From Hyphomicrobiales bacterium (lineage in GTDB: Bacteria > Pseudomonadota > Alphaproteobacteria > Rhizobiales > Xanthobacteraceae): DNA of 64,000 nt. Position 1 is the first letter of the stretch; each line of letters starts with the position of its first letter. Positions 35,614 to 45,396 of the stretch are shown piece by piece. Location of the stretch: positions 50,317 through 114,316 of the forward strand of contig JAKFYI010000035.1 in assembly GCA_021730985.1 (NCBI GenBank), given 5' to 3'. The notes under the pieces were generated by a model, which did no database searches, was not told the origin of the DNA, and saw only the letters and a program-made list of their open reading frames with translations. Made by a program: the position numbers and the translations under genes.

Positions 35614-36123
35614 TCAGGCGACCTTCTTGAAGGCGCTGGCGACGCCCTCCTTGATCGGCTCGACGCTTTCGGTCGCGACCTTCTGGGCGAGCGCGGTGAG
35701 TTCCTTGCCCTGGGCGGCAGCCGTCTCGAACTGCTTGCGGGCGTGCGCGGTGGAGAGCTCGACCGCCTCGGACAGCGATTTCACCGTGAACATCTGGCTC
35801 GCGAAATCGAATGCGGAGTTGGTGTTGGCACGGCCGATTTCAATCAGCTTGAGGCCGTAATCGGCGGCGCCCTTGCTGGCCGTGGTGTAGCTGGTCTCGA
35901 GCAGGTCGGTTGTCTCCTCGGTCGCGGCTTTCACCTTCTCCCAGTTGGCCTTGGCCTGGGTGACGCCCTTTTCGGCGAACTCGCGGAAAGCCGCGGGCAC
36001 TTCGAACTGGGGCATGTCGAATTTCGGGATATCGAAGCTGGGCATCTCGAACTTCGGCGTCTCCGCGATAAACGGAGCAGCAGCGGGTTTCGGCTTCGGG
36101 CGGCTGGTGGTGGCCTCGGGCAT
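35614..36123 (-). CDS. Phasin family protein
   Basis: A 169-residue granule-associated protein. A Pro/Lys-rich leader contains a short FxMPxF repeat (FEMPSFDIPKFDMPQFEVP in pieces), followed by the helical phasin domain (about 55-165; FREFAEKGVTQAKANWEKVKAA in pieces, TSYTTASKGAADYGLKLIEIG in pieces). Phasins coat polyhydroxyalkanoate granules and regulate their size. GAGAGG lies nine bases before the ATG 36123 and directly against an upstream ATG at 36132, so 36123 is the likelier start. A second phasin gene is upstream on the same strand. Confidence 0.88.
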   Translation of the reverse strand: MPEATTSRPKPKPAAAPFIAETPKFEMPSFDIPKFDMPQFEVPAAFREFAEKGVTQAKANWEKVKAATEETTDLLETSYTTASKGAADYGLKLIEIGRANTNSAFDFASQMFTVKSLSEAVELSTAHARKQFETAAAQGKELTALAQKVATESVEPIKEGVASAFKKVA

Positions 36124-36325
36124 GACGAGCATCCTCTCGTGGCGGTCTGCTGCGCGCCGGGCCCGCCGCCATACGGTTCGCCCGGCACTGCGCGATCGGC
36201 CGCATCTGGCTCATCGCAACACGATAAAAGCTATATAACATCGCCTTTATTGCAGCGCAATAAAATACCTTGCGTCGCACAAAAATGTCACGCTGGCGCC
36301 AGCTGGCCGCCCCAATCTGGAGCAT

Positions 36326-36703
36326 TCAGTCCTTTTTGGCCGCGTTTGCCGCCTTGGCAATGGTTTCCCCGATATCCCTTGCCTGCTCAGTCAGCTTTTG
36401 CATTTGCGTCTTCATGTATTCCGCATGCAGCCGGGCCATCTCGGTGGGATCCTTGGCCGTGACCAGCTTCTGCGCCAGTTCGAACGACGCGGCGACATTG
36501 TGCTCCGCGAATTGAATGGCCTTGCGTTGCATGTCCTTGGCGCCGGCCTGGGCCGCCGCAGCCTGGCCCTCGAACGCGGACGCAGCACCTTGCGCGGCGG
36601 TCATGAAACCGTCGAACGCCTTCTTGGCCTGCGCGACGCTTTGCTCGGCGAACGCGCGCATCTCCGGAGGAACCTGAAAATCGGGCTTGGTCGGGTCGGC
36701 CAT
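36326..36703 (-). CDS. Phasin family protein, short (PhaP-like)
   Basis: A 125-residue all-helical protein with the phasin_2 pattern: VPPEMRAFAEQSVAQAKKAFDGF in pieces, KDMQRKAIQFAEHNVAASFELAQKLVTAKDPTEMARLHAEYM in pieces. The GGAGG eight bases upstream fixes the start at 36703. It has no Pro-rich leader, unlike its neighbour. The two phasins lie 202 bases apart and are probably transcribed separately. No PHA synthase or depolymerase is in the window. Confidence 0.88.
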   Translation of the reverse strand: MADPTKPDFQVPPEMRAFAEQSVAQAKKAFDGFMTAAQGAASAFEGQAAAAQAGAKDMQRKAIQFAEHNVAASFELAQKLVTAKDPTEMARLHAEYMKTQMQKLTEQARDIGETIAKAANAAKKD

Positions 36704-36886
36704 GTTTAACCTCCATTGCGAGCGCCTTCGGCTCGCTCCTGGGCATGATCGCGGCGACGGCAATTAAGGTTAGCCATGATCGCTGTGCGGCCGTGCCCTG
36801 GCTAGCGTGGACGTTTTTGCCTTCGGGGACTATTACGATTTCAACAAAATTGAGTCTTTTCACGCTCCGCCTTGGGGCGAACGCAG

Positions 36887-39800
36887 GTGAGTAAGTTGGG
36901 TTCCCTGCTCTCATATCTTCGGGATCCGAAGCTTGCGGCGCACGCCACCAGCGCGCTGCCGGCTTGGCTGTGGAGCGTAGACGCGACGCAAGTGCTTTGG
37001 GTCAATCCGACTGCCGCCGCGATCTTCGACGTACCCTCGCCCGCGGCGCTTGTCGGCTACGTCATCGATCCCAAAGGCAGCGCCGCGCTTCAGATCGCGC
37101 GTATCGCTGGAACGCTGCCGCAAGGCGGCGCACCGCGGCTCGAACGTTTGCGCGGCTTCGGTGGCAGCCTCGGGCGCGCGCTGATGTGCGCCTGCTCCCG
37201 CGTCATTCTGGAGGATCGAACGCCCGCCATTTTGGTGACCGCGACCGAACCGGCCGGCGGAGGCCTGCCGCTCGACCAGCGGGTGCGCCGGCTCTGCGTC
37301 GGCATCGGCGAGCCGATCGCGTTCTTCTCGGTCGATGGCGAACTGATCCATGCCACGGCCGAAGGCCAGGCGAAGCTTCTTGGGCTGAAGTCGATCGCAT
37401 CGATCGGCGCCGGCGACCTCGCCGAACAGGCACTCGCCAAAGGCCGCGCTGCCGGCACCTCGCATCTTGGTGCGATCCGGGTCGAACGTATCGGTGCCGA
37501 TGCATCGGCCGTGCTGCTGGCCGCTTTCACGTTGGCCGCAGCACAGGAGCAGCCTGGCGCAATCGAGCCCGTTCCGGCCGCGCCGCCGCAGGATATTCCC
37601 GCCGCCTCGCCGATTTCCGCCGAACCGTCACTGCCCGCCGAAAATCCGCGGCCCTCGGCCGACGCACCATCGCAGCGCACCGCGCGCCCGATGCGTTTCG
37701 TCTGGCAGATGGACATGGAAGGGCGAATCTCACTCGGCTCCGACGACTTTGCCGCAGTGATCGGCCCGCAGGCGACGCAGGCCCTGCGGCGGCCGTGGCG
37801 CGAGAACGCGGAAGAGTTCAAGCTTGATCCCGACGGACAGGTCCTGCGTGCCATCGCCTCGCAAGACACCTGGAGCGGAATCACGGTCGGTTTCCCGGTG
37901 GACGGCACAGCGCAGCGGCTGCCAGTCGAATTGTCGGGATTGCCGGTGTTCGACCGCGAACGCAATTTCCACGGTTATCGCGGTTTCGGCGTCTGCCGCA
38001 ACGCACCGCAGCCAACCGAGACTGGACGACACGCCGGACGGAACACTCCTTCGACTCCCACAGCAACGCCGGAGCCGCCCAGTTCATCCGTGGATGCGGA
38101 GAAGACTGGAATCAAGTCTCACGAACCGAAATCCGAAGTACGGCCCGAACCGCCAGCGATCAAAGAGGAGCGCCCGGCGCTCAGCGTGGTGCCTCCGGTC
38201 GAGAACGTGCTGCCGTTTCGTGCCGGCGTGCCGCCCGAGAAAGAAAAATCTCCCAGCCTGACACCAGTGGAGCGCCGGGCCTTCCGCGAGCTTGCGACAA
38301 AGCTCACCGCACGGCTGCGCGAGGCGCAGAGCGGCGCCGCCAATGGCGAGACCACTCTCGACATGGCGGAGCCCACCTTTCCCCAATTTCCAATCAACCC
38401 GCCGCCCGCGACACCCGCACCGGCCGAAGCGACGGGCCGCCCTGCGGTCAACGATCAGCGACCGATCCTCGACAGGCTGCCGCTGGGCGTCCTGGTCTAC
38501 CGCCTCGACCGCCTGCTCTACGCCAACCGCGCCTTCCTCGACTGGACCGGGTACGAAAACATCCACGCGCTTTCGGATGCGGGCGGCCTCGACGCGCTGT
38601 TCATCGAGCCCGGCACCGACACACCCGGCCAGAACGGCGCCAAGACGCTCGCCATCACCACCAGTAACGGCAACCAGTTGCCGATCGAAGCCCGGCTGTT
38701 CTCGACACCATGGGATGGGGAATCCGCGCTGGTGCTGATGCTCGCGGGCGCCGCCGCCGCCGCAAACACAGTAAAGTCTGACGGCACGGACAAGGCGCTC
38801 GGCATTGCCGAGACACAGGCGCAGGAGTTGCGCTCGATCCTTGATATTTCGGCCGACGGCGTGGTGCTGATCGACCGCGATGGCCGCGTGATCTCTATCA
38901 ACCGCAGCGCCGAAGCACTGTTCGGCCACCAGAGCCGGGAGTTGTCCGGCCTGCCGTTCGCTGGATTGTTCACGCCGGAAAGTCAGCGCACCGCGTTCGA
39001 CACGTTGGACCGCGTCAATCGCAGCGCCGCCGCCGGTGCGCTTGATGAGGGCAGCGAAGTGAGCGGCCGCGGCCGCGAGGGCGCGCCGATCCCGCTGTTC
39101 ATGACCGTGGGTCAGGTTTCCGGCACCGACAAGCTCGCCGCCGTGTTCCGCAACATCTCGCCGTGGAAGCTCGCGGAGAACGACCTGCTGAACGCCAAGC
39201 GGCAGGCCGAGAAAGCCTCCTCGGCCAAGTCCGACTTCCTCGCCAAGATCAGCCACGAGATCCGCACGCCGCTCAACGCCATCATCGGCTTTTCCGAAGT
39301 GATGATCGAGGAGCGATTCGGCGCGATCGGCAACGATCGCTACAAGCAGTATCTCAAGGACATCCACACCTCCGGCGGTCACCTGATCGCGCTGCTCAAT
39401 GATCTGCTCGATCTGTCAAAGATCGAGGCCGGCAAGCTCGAACTAAACTTCACCAGCCTCGACCTCAACGAGTTGACCCAGCAGTGCGTCGCGCTGATGC
39501 AGCCGCAGGCCAACCGCGAGCGCATCATCATTCGCACCGCGCTGTCCTCGTCGGTGCCGCCCGTGCTGGCCGATGCGCGATCGGTGCGCCAGATCGCGCT
39601 CAACCTGTTGTCCAACTCGATCAAGTTCACCGGCGCGGGCGGTCAGGTGATCGTATCGACGGCGGTCAACGACAGCGGCGAGGTGGTGCTGCGGGTGCGC
39701 GACACCGGCGTCGGCATGAGCGAAAAGGAAATCGCCATCGCGCTAGAGCCGTTCCGCCAGCTTGCGACATCAGCCCGCTTCGGATCGGGTGGTACCGGGC

Positions 39801-39925
39801 TGGGGCTGCCGCTGACCAAGGCGCTGGCGGAGGCCAACCGCGCCACCTTCAGCATCAAGAGCGCGGTCAACGCCGGTACGTTGATCGAGGTCGCGTTTCC
39901 CGGCAAGCCGATGGCGGCGGAATAA
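36887..39925 (+). CDS. Multi-PAS sensor histidine kinase (PdhS/DivJ/PleC-like)
   Basis: A roughly 1012-residue kinase without clear membrane helices. Layout: N-terminal PAS-like region (about 15-90), a second weak sensor region (130-220), a long Pro/Ala-rich linker with another PAS-like part (225-370), a further Pro-rich linker, PAS domains at about 530-640 and 655-775, HisKA with the phospho-His in SHEIRTPLNAIIGFSEVMIEE in pieces (about residue 790), and HATPase with NLLSNSIKFT, DTGVGMS and GTGLGLPLTK. The HisKA signature is that of the PdhS/PleC/DivJ group that controls DivK and the CtrA pathway. The start is GTG 36887 or TTG 36872. Confidence 0.85.
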   Translation: MSKLGSLLSYLRDPKLAAHATSALPAWLWSVDATQVLWVNPTAAAIFDVPSPAALVGYVIDPKGSAALQIARIAGTLPQGGAPRLERLRGFGGSLGRALMCACSRVILEDRTPAILVTATEPAGGGLPLDQRVRRLCVGIGEPIAFFSVDGELIHATAEGQAKLLGLKSIASIGAGDLAEQALAKGRAAGTSHLGAIRVERIGADASAVLLAAFTLAAAQEQPGAIEPVPAAPPQDIPAASPISAEPSLPAENPRPSADAPSQRTARPMRFVWQMDMEGRISLGSDDFAAVIGPQATQALRRPWRENAEEFKLDPDGQVLRAIASQDTWSGITVGFPVDGTAQRLPVELSGLPVFDRERNFHGYRGFGVCRNAPQPTETGRHAGRNTPSTPTATPEPPSSSVDAEKTGIKSHEPKSEVRPEPPAIKEERPALSVVPPVENVLPFRAGVPPEKEKSPSLTPVERRAFRELATKLTARLREAQSGAANGETTLDMAEPTFPQFPINPPPATPAPAEATGRPAVNDQRPILDRLPLGVLVYRLDRLLYANRAFLDWTGYENIHALSDAGGLDALFIEPGTDTPGQNGAKTLAITTSNGNQLPIEARLFSTPWDGESALVLMLAGAAAAANTVKSDGTDKALGIAETQAQELRSILDISADGVVLIDRDGRVISINRSAEALFGHQSRELSGLPFAGLFTPESQRTAFDTLDRVNRSAAAGALDEGSEVSGRGREGAPIPLFMTVGQVSGTDKLAAVFRNISPWKLAENDLLNAKRQAEKASSAKSDFLAKISHEIRTPLNAIIGFSEVMIEERFGAIGNDRYKQYLKDIHTSGGHLIALLNDLLDLSKIEAGKLELNFTSLDLNELTQQCVALMQPQANRERIIIRTALSSSVPPVLADARSVRQIALNLLSNSIKFTGAGGQVIVSTAVNDSGEVVLRVRDTGVGMSEKEIAIALEPFRQLATSARFGSGGTGLGLPLTKALAEANRATFSIKSAVNAGTLIEVAFPGKPMAAE

Positions 39926-40038
39926 CGGCATCGAATGTCGATCCGCGCGTAGCTGCACCCCGCAATCGCGGGATGACGAGTGCTGCCAAGCCTTCTGAAA
40001 TCGGCTAGGCTTCTCCACCGGCTTGGTGGAGGGGCAGC

Positions 40039-40785
40039 ATGTTGCGGGCAATCCGTCTCGGTCTCACCCTGATCGCGCTGATGGTCGCCGCGGCTCCGGC
40101 GCGCGCCACCGAACCGGTCGACCTGCTTCTCGTGCTCGCCGCGGACGTTTCACGCAGCGTCGACCACGCCAAGTTCCAGTTGCAACGCGAAGGATATGCG
40201 GCGGCCATTGCCGACAAGCGAGTACTCGAAGCAATTACGTCAGGACGCACCCGCCGCATCGCGGTGTGTTTCGTCGAATGGTCCGGGGTGAACGCGCAGC
40301 AGGTCGTAATCGACTGGACCGTCATCAGCGACGAGAATTCGGCGAGGAAGTTTGGCGACCAGCTTCTGGAACTGCGCCGCTCGTTCGCCGAGCGCACCTC
40401 GATCAGTGGCGGCATCGATTTCTCGATGCAGCAATTCGAGCGCGCCCCGTTCCATTCGGCGCGGCGCACCATCGACATCTCGGGCGACGGCACCAACAAT
40501 TCCGGCCGCGACGTCACCGCAGCGCGTGACGCGGCGCTGGCCCAGGGCGTCACCATCAACGGGCTGGTGATCCTGAGCGAGCGGCCGATGGCGTGGAATC
40601 CCGAGCACACCAATCCGCCCGGCGGACTGGTCAATTACTTTCGCGACAACGTGATTGGCGGACCGGGCGCTTTCGTCATCGCAGCGGAGAATTTCGAGTC
40701 GTTCGGCCAGGCCATCATCAAGAAGTTGATCGCGGAAATCGCAGAGGCCCCGGCTGCCGCGCCAGCGCTGCGGCCCGGCGGATAG
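40039..40785 (+). CDS. DUF1194 domain-containing exported protein (von Willebrand A-like)
   Basis: A 248-residue protein. Signal peptide 1-24 (cleavage after ARA). The DUF1194 domain resembles a vWA fold: LLLVLAADVSRSVD carries a DxSxS metal-adhesion motif, then SGRTRRIAVCFVEWSG, RTSISGGIDFSMQQF, RRTIDISGDGTNNSGRD in pieces and the C-terminal VIAAENFESFGQAIIKKL. The domain occurs widely in alphaproteobacteria with unknown function and probably binds a divalent metal and a partner in the periplasm. Confidence 0.85.
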   Translation: MLRAIRLGLTLIALMVAAAPARATEPVDLLLVLAADVSRSVDHAKFQLQREGYAAAIADKRVLEAITSGRTRRIAVCFVEWSGVNAQQVVIDWTVISDENSARKFGDQLLELRRSFAERTSISGGIDFSMQQFERAPFHSARRTIDISGDGTNNSGRDVTAARDAALAQGVTINGLVILSERPMAWNPEHTNPPGGLVNYFRDNVIGGPGAFVIAAENFESFGQAIIKKLIAEIAEAPAAAPALRPGG

Positions 40786-40885
40786 CCCTGAGACGCTGTG
40801 TCGCAAAGTACAGGCGGGGAATGTACGGATCCTGCTGCGGGGAATTCGTCCATTGCCTCAAGCGCGAAGCCGAGACTTTCGAGTC

Positions 40886-40911
40886 ATTCCAGACTGATAT
40901 CTGTCTGGAAT
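40886..40911. promoter_or_regulatory. 26-bp palindromic operator-like site upstream of the iron transporter
   Basis: ATTCCAGAC (40886-40894) and GTCTGGAAT (40903-40911) are exact complements around the self-complementary GATATC, with a single mismatched pair. The site is about 98 bp upstream of the iron-binding-protein start and overlaps the Irr-like box on its right arm. Dimeric regulator binding is likely; the regulator is not identified. Confidence 0.55.
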
Positions 40912-40920
40912 TGTTCTAAG
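40904..40920 (+). promoter_or_regulatory. Irr box (iron control element)-like site
   Basis: TCTGGAA-TTG-TTCTAAG compares with the Irr/ICE consensus TTTAGAA-N3-TTCTAAA: five of seven in the left half and six of seven in the right. It precedes an iron(III) ABC transporter gene by 88 bp. Irr is the haem-responsive iron regulator of Rhizobiales, so iron-dependent control is expected. The match is by eye only. Confidence 0.5.
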
Positions 40921-41008
40921 ATATTGATTTTTATAACTAATCTCCTTGACCGGCGGATCGCCGCAGATACCACTCCGGCCTGCATCTGACTGTTGCCAGG
41001 AGTTCTTC

Positions 41009-42019
41009 ATGAACATGCGCTCGATTTCGCTCGCCATTGTCGGCGTGCTCGCCGCCTCCCCCACGTTCGCCCAGGGCGACGTCAATGTTTACACCTATCG
41101 CGAGACCAAGCTGGTCGAGCCGTTGTTCGCAGCCTTCACCAAAGAGACCGGCATCAAGGTCAACGTCATCTCGGCAAGTTCGGGCCTCGAGCAGCGGATC
41201 AGGACCGAAGGCGCCAACAGCCCGGCCGACGTGCTGCTCACCGTCGATATCAGCCGCCTGGAAGACGCCACCCAGAATGGCATCACCGCGCCGCTGAACT
41301 CCAAGGTCGTCGAGCAGACCGTGCCGGCCGCCTATCGCGATCCGGAAGGCCATTGGGCCGCTGTGGCGATGCGCGCCCGCATTGTCTACGCTTCGAAGGA
41401 GCGCGTGAAGCAGACCGCGATGACCTACGAGGAACTCGCCGACCCGAAGTGGAAGGGCAAGATCTGCATCCGCTCGGGCCAGCACATGTACAACAACGCG
41501 CTGTTCGCTGCGATGATCACCAAACACGGCGAAGCCAAGGCTGAGGAATGGCTGAAGGGCCTGAAGGCCAATCTGGCGCAGAAGCCGTCCGGCGGCGACC
41601 GCGAAACGGCGCGCGATATCGCGGCCGGCAAGTGCGACATCGGCATCGCCAACACCTACTACTGGGCGCTGATGAACGACAAGGAAGAGCAGCGCAAGCC
41701 GTGGGCCGAAGCCACCAAAGTGATCTTGCCGTCGTTCCAGGGCGGCGGCACCCATGTGAACGTGTCGGGCGTGGCGCTGGTCAAGACCGCACCCAACAAA
41801 GCGAACGCCATGAAGTTCATCGAGTGGATGGTGAGTCCGCAGGCGCAGCAGATGCATGCCGACCTGACCTATGAATACCCGATGCGCGCCGGCGTGCCGA
41901 TCAACAAGACCATCGCTAGTTACGGCGAGCTCAAGCGCGACCCGATGCCGCTCGCTCAGATCGCGGCGAACCGCAAGAAAGCCTCGGAGATGGTCGATAA
42001 GGTCGGATTCGACAACTGA
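41009..42019 (+). CDS. Iron(III) ABC transporter substrate-binding protein (FbpA/FutA-like)
   Basis: A 336-residue periplasmic ferric-binding protein. Signal peptide 1-22 (ends TFAQG). Fold signatures: VNVYTYRETKLVEPLFAAF near the N-terminus, the anion/iron segment SSGLEQRIRTEGANSPADV in pieces, and NTYYWALMNDKEE with the adjacent Tyr pair that ligates Fe(III). CCAGGAG lies before the ATG 41009. The gene sits behind the Irr-like box and palindrome. The permease follows, separated by a terminator hairpin that should give more binding protein than permease. Confidence 0.88.
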   Translation: MNMRSISLAIVGVLAASPTFAQGDVNVYTYRETKLVEPLFAAFTKETGIKVNVISASSGLEQRIRTEGANSPADVLLTVDISRLEDATQNGITAPLNSKVVEQTVPAAYRDPEGHWAAVAMRARIVYASKERVKQTAMTYEELADPKWKGKICIRSGQHMYNNALFAAMITKHGEAKAEEWLKGLKANLAQKPSGGDRETARDIAAGKCDIGIANTYYWALMNDKEEQRKPWAEATKVILPSFQGGGTHVNVSGVALVKTAPNKANAMKFIEWMVSPQAQQMHADLTYEYPMRAGVPINKTIASYGELKRDPMPLAQIAANRKKASEMVDKVGFDN

Positions 42020-42047
42020 CAGACGCTTCGTGCGTAACCATATGATC

Positions 42048-42080
42048 AACGTCCCCGCCACTCGGCGGGGACGTTTTTTT
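42048..42080 (+). terminator. Intrinsic terminator between the iron SBP and permease genes
   Basis: AACGTCCCCGCC (42048-42059), loop ACTC, complement (42064-42075), then a T-run to 42080, six bases before the permease ATG. Its position within the operon suggests partial termination, lowering permease expression relative to the binding protein. Confidence 0.88.
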
Positions 42081-42085
42081 GACCC

Positions 42086-43810
42086 ATGACCGCAGCCGAA
42101 CTTCAGATCGCGCCTTCGCCATCGCGCCGGTTCAATCCGATGCGGCGGCTGCGCATGGCGCATCCGGCCGCGACTGCCGTGCTGATCGGCGTTGCCACTT
42201 TCGTCCTCGCACCGCTCGCAAGCCTGGTGCTGATCGCGTTGATCGGCGACACAGGTCTGTGGCCGCATCTCGTGGCTCATGTGCTGCCGAATGCCGCCAT
42301 CAACACCTTCGCGCTGCTGGCCGGAGTTGCTGTGATCGCAGCGGTAACGGGGGTCGGAACGGCGTGGATCGTCACGGCCTACGAATTTCCCGGCCGCAGT
42401 GCCCTGGTCTGGCTGCTGCCGTTGCCGCTCGCATTTCCGACCTACATCGTGGCTTACGTGTATGTCGATCTGCTCGACGGCTTCGGCCCCGTGCAGACTA
42501 CGCTGCGCGCTTTGTTCGGCTTTCGGTCTGCAGCCGACTACTGGTTTCCCAACGTGCGATCGCTCGGCGGCGCGATCTTCGTCATGGGCTTCGTGCTGTA
42601 TCCCTACGTCTATCTCGCCACCCGAGCGATGTTCCAGACCCAAAGCGCATCGCTGATCGAGATGGCGCGCTCTCTCGGCGCCAGCCGCTGGCCGCTGGCC
42701 CGCGATATTACGCTGCCGCTGGCGCGCCCGGCGATTGCCGCGGGACTAGCGCTCGCCTTGCTTGAGGCTCTGAACGACATCGGCGCCAGCGAGTATCTCG
42801 GCGTGCAGACCATGACGCTGTCGATCTTCTCGACCTGGCTCAATCGCTCTAGCCTGCCGGGCGCAGCTCAGATTGCCTGCGTCATGCTGATCGCTATCGC
42901 CGGCTTGATTGCGCTGGAGCGCTACGGCCGGCGCCGCCAGGCCTTCACCGGCATCGACCGGCATCCGGGCATCGCGCGAAGGATCGCGCTCGCGGGCTCG
43001 AAGCGCTGGCTCGCGGCGGCGGCATGCCTCGCCCCGGTGGCGCTCGGCTTTCTTGTGCCCCTCACCTATCTCGCCCACCAGGTGATCGTGCGGGGCCTTT
43101 TGCTGGGGTTCGACTCCATCCTGTTTCGCCACACCATGAGCACCGTCACGATCGCGGCGTGCGCCACCCTGCTGACCCTCACGCTCGGCTTCGGGGTGGC
43201 GCTTGCGCTGCGTTTGGTCCGCCGGCGGTTTGCCCAGGCGTGCGTCTTCATCGCGGGCCTGGGTTATGCGGTGCCCGGCACGGTGCTGGCGCTCGGGCTG
43301 CTCGCGCCGCTGGTCGCCATCGATGAGGCGATCAACGCGGTGACACGCTGCCTCGCCGGGGTGAACATCGGCCTCGTTCTGGCCGGGTCCAGCGCCGCGG
43401 TGGTGATCGCATATACGGTGCGATTCCTTGCGATCGCCACCGGTTTCGCCCAAGCCGGGCTGGCGCGCATCTCGACCGAACTCGACGATGCCGCCCGCAC
43501 CATCGGCACCAAGCCGGCCGGCGTGATCTGGTCGATCCAGCTGCCGCTGATGCGGCCGGCGCTGTGGGGCGCAGCGTTACTGGTCTTCGTCGACTGCCTA
43601 AAAGAGTTGCCGGCGACTCTGCTGTTGCGTCCGCTCAACGTCGAGACGCTCTCGACCTATATCTACCAGTTCGCCACCCGGGGCGACTTCGAGGAAGGCT
43701 CGCTGGCTGCGCTGATTATCGTCCTGGTCGGGATCATTCCGGTAATCCGCATGGTCCGCTACGCCGACGAGGCGGTCCAGAACGCGGCCATCGGCCGGAT
43801 CAGCGCCTGA
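42086..43810 (+). CDS. Iron(III) ABC transporter permease, two fused permease domains (FbpB/FutB-like)
   Basis: A 574-residue inner-membrane protein with about twelve hydrophobic segments in two halves. Each half has an EAA loop for ATPase docking: LIEMARSLGASRWPLARDITLPLARP in pieces near residue 190 and ELDDAARTIGTKPAGVIWSIQLPLMRP in pieces near 480. The doubled permease is typical of ferric iron importers. No ATPase (FbpC) follows; the next gene encodes a CoA-transferase subunit. The ATPase must be elsewhere or shared. Confidence 0.88.
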   Translation: MTAAELQIAPSPSRRFNPMRRLRMAHPAATAVLIGVATFVLAPLASLVLIALIGDTGLWPHLVAHVLPNAAINTFALLAGVAVIAAVTGVGTAWIVTAYEFPGRSALVWLLPLPLAFPTYIVAYVYVDLLDGFGPVQTTLRALFGFRSAADYWFPNVRSLGGAIFVMGFVLYPYVYLATRAMFQTQSASLIEMARSLGASRWPLARDITLPLARPAIAAGLALALLEALNDIGASEYLGVQTMTLSIFSTWLNRSSLPGAAQIACVMLIAIAGLIALERYGRRRQAFTGIDRHPGIARRIALAGSKRWLAAAACLAPVALGFLVPLTYLAHQVIVRGLLLGFDSILFRHTMSTVTIAACATLLTLTLGFGVALALRLVRRRFAQACVFIAGLGYAVPGTVLALGLLAPLVAIDEAINAVTRCLAGVNIGLVLAGSSAAVVIAYTVRFLAIATGFAQAGLARISTELDDAARTIGTKPAGVIWSIQLPLMRPALWGAALLVFVDCLKELPATLLLRPLNVETLSTYIYQFATRGDFEEGSLAALIIVLVGIIPVIRMVRYADEAVQNAAIGRISA

Positions 43811-43886
43811 CCGCTTGATCGCGGTTCAATTCCTCAGGTACAGATTTATGGTGTGACACGGCGTCTCAGCCGGCAGTGGAGTACCC

Positions 43887-44594
43887 ATGAAAAAGGTCTA
43901 TCCCGACGCCAAGGCGGCTCTCGCCGGGCTACTCAAGGACGGCATGCTGATCATGGCCGGCGGCTTCGGGCTGTGCGGCATCCCTGAAGCCCTGATCCTG
44001 GCGATCCGCGAATCCGGCGTAAAGAACCTCACTGTGGTTTCCAATAACGCCGGCGTGGACGGCATCGGCCTGGGGCTACTGCTGGACACCAAGCAGATCA
44101 AAAAGATGATCTCGTCCTACGTCGGCGAGAATAAGACCTTTGCCGCCCAGTATCTTGGCGGCGAACTGGAGATCGAATTCAACCCGCAGGGCACGCTGGC
44201 CGAGCGCATCCGCGCCGGCGGGGCGGGCATCCCGGCGTTTTTCACCAAGACCGGCGCCGGCACGATGATCGCGGAAGGCAAGGAAGAGCGCGAGTTCGAC
44301 GGCCAGCGCTATGTGATGGAAAAGGGCATCGTCGCCGACTTGGCGATTGTGCACGCCTGGAAGGCCGACACCGAAGGCAACCTCGTCTACCGGAAGACCG
44401 CCCGCAACTTCAATCCGATGATGGCAACCGCCGGCAAAGTCACGGTGGCGGAGGTCGAGCACCTGGTAAAACCGGGCGAGATCGACCCGGACCACATCGT
44501 CACGTCCGGCGTGTTCGTTCAGCGCATCATCCACGTACCCAACGCCGTGAAGCACATCGAACAACGCACCGTGCGCAAGCGCGTTATGGCCTGA
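43887..44594 (+). CDS. 3-oxoacid CoA-transferase subunit A
   Basis: A 235-residue alpha subunit. The GxGGF motif region AGGFGLCGIPEALI lies near residue 25, and AGGAGIPAFFTKTGAGTMIAEGKEER in pieces and RKTARNFNPMMATAGKVTVAEVE in pieces are family hallmarks. With subunit B it transfers CoA from succinyl-CoA to 3-oxo acids (acetoacetate or 3-oxoadipate), feeding the TCA cycle. The gap to subunit B is 12 bases. Whether it serves ketone bodies or aromatic catabolism (PcaI-like) cannot be settled here. Confidence 0.9.
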   Translation: MKKVYPDAKAALAGLLKDGMLIMAGGFGLCGIPEALILAIRESGVKNLTVVSNNAGVDGIGLGLLLDTKQIKKMISSYVGENKTFAAQYLGGELEIEFNPQGTLAERIRAGGAGIPAFFTKTGAGTMIAEGKEEREFDGQRYVMEKGIVADLAIVHAWKADTEGNLVYRKTARNFNPMMATAGKVTVAEVEHLVKPGEIDPDHIVTSGVFVQRIIHVPNAVKHIEQRTVRKRVMA

Positions 44595-44606
44595 GGAGGA
44601 CATTCA

Positions 44607-45251
<645 letters not shown>

Positions 45252-45396
45252 CACACCGAGGCGATTTGCCACGATTGGGACGGCATCACCGGCCACGAAA
45301 GCGTCACAGATGACGTCCAGCGTGGCTTGATCACATTGCACCCATCCCGCTGGCCGCTATAGTCACGCCCGGCGCTTCGCCACTCCAGGAATTCCC

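Noticed and set aside
40937..42643. 568-codon minus-strand frame opposite the iron SBP and permease genes
   Set aside because: It is antisense to two well-supported genes, and its product is rich in His, Arg and Asp without domain signatures, as expected for a GC-rich shadow.
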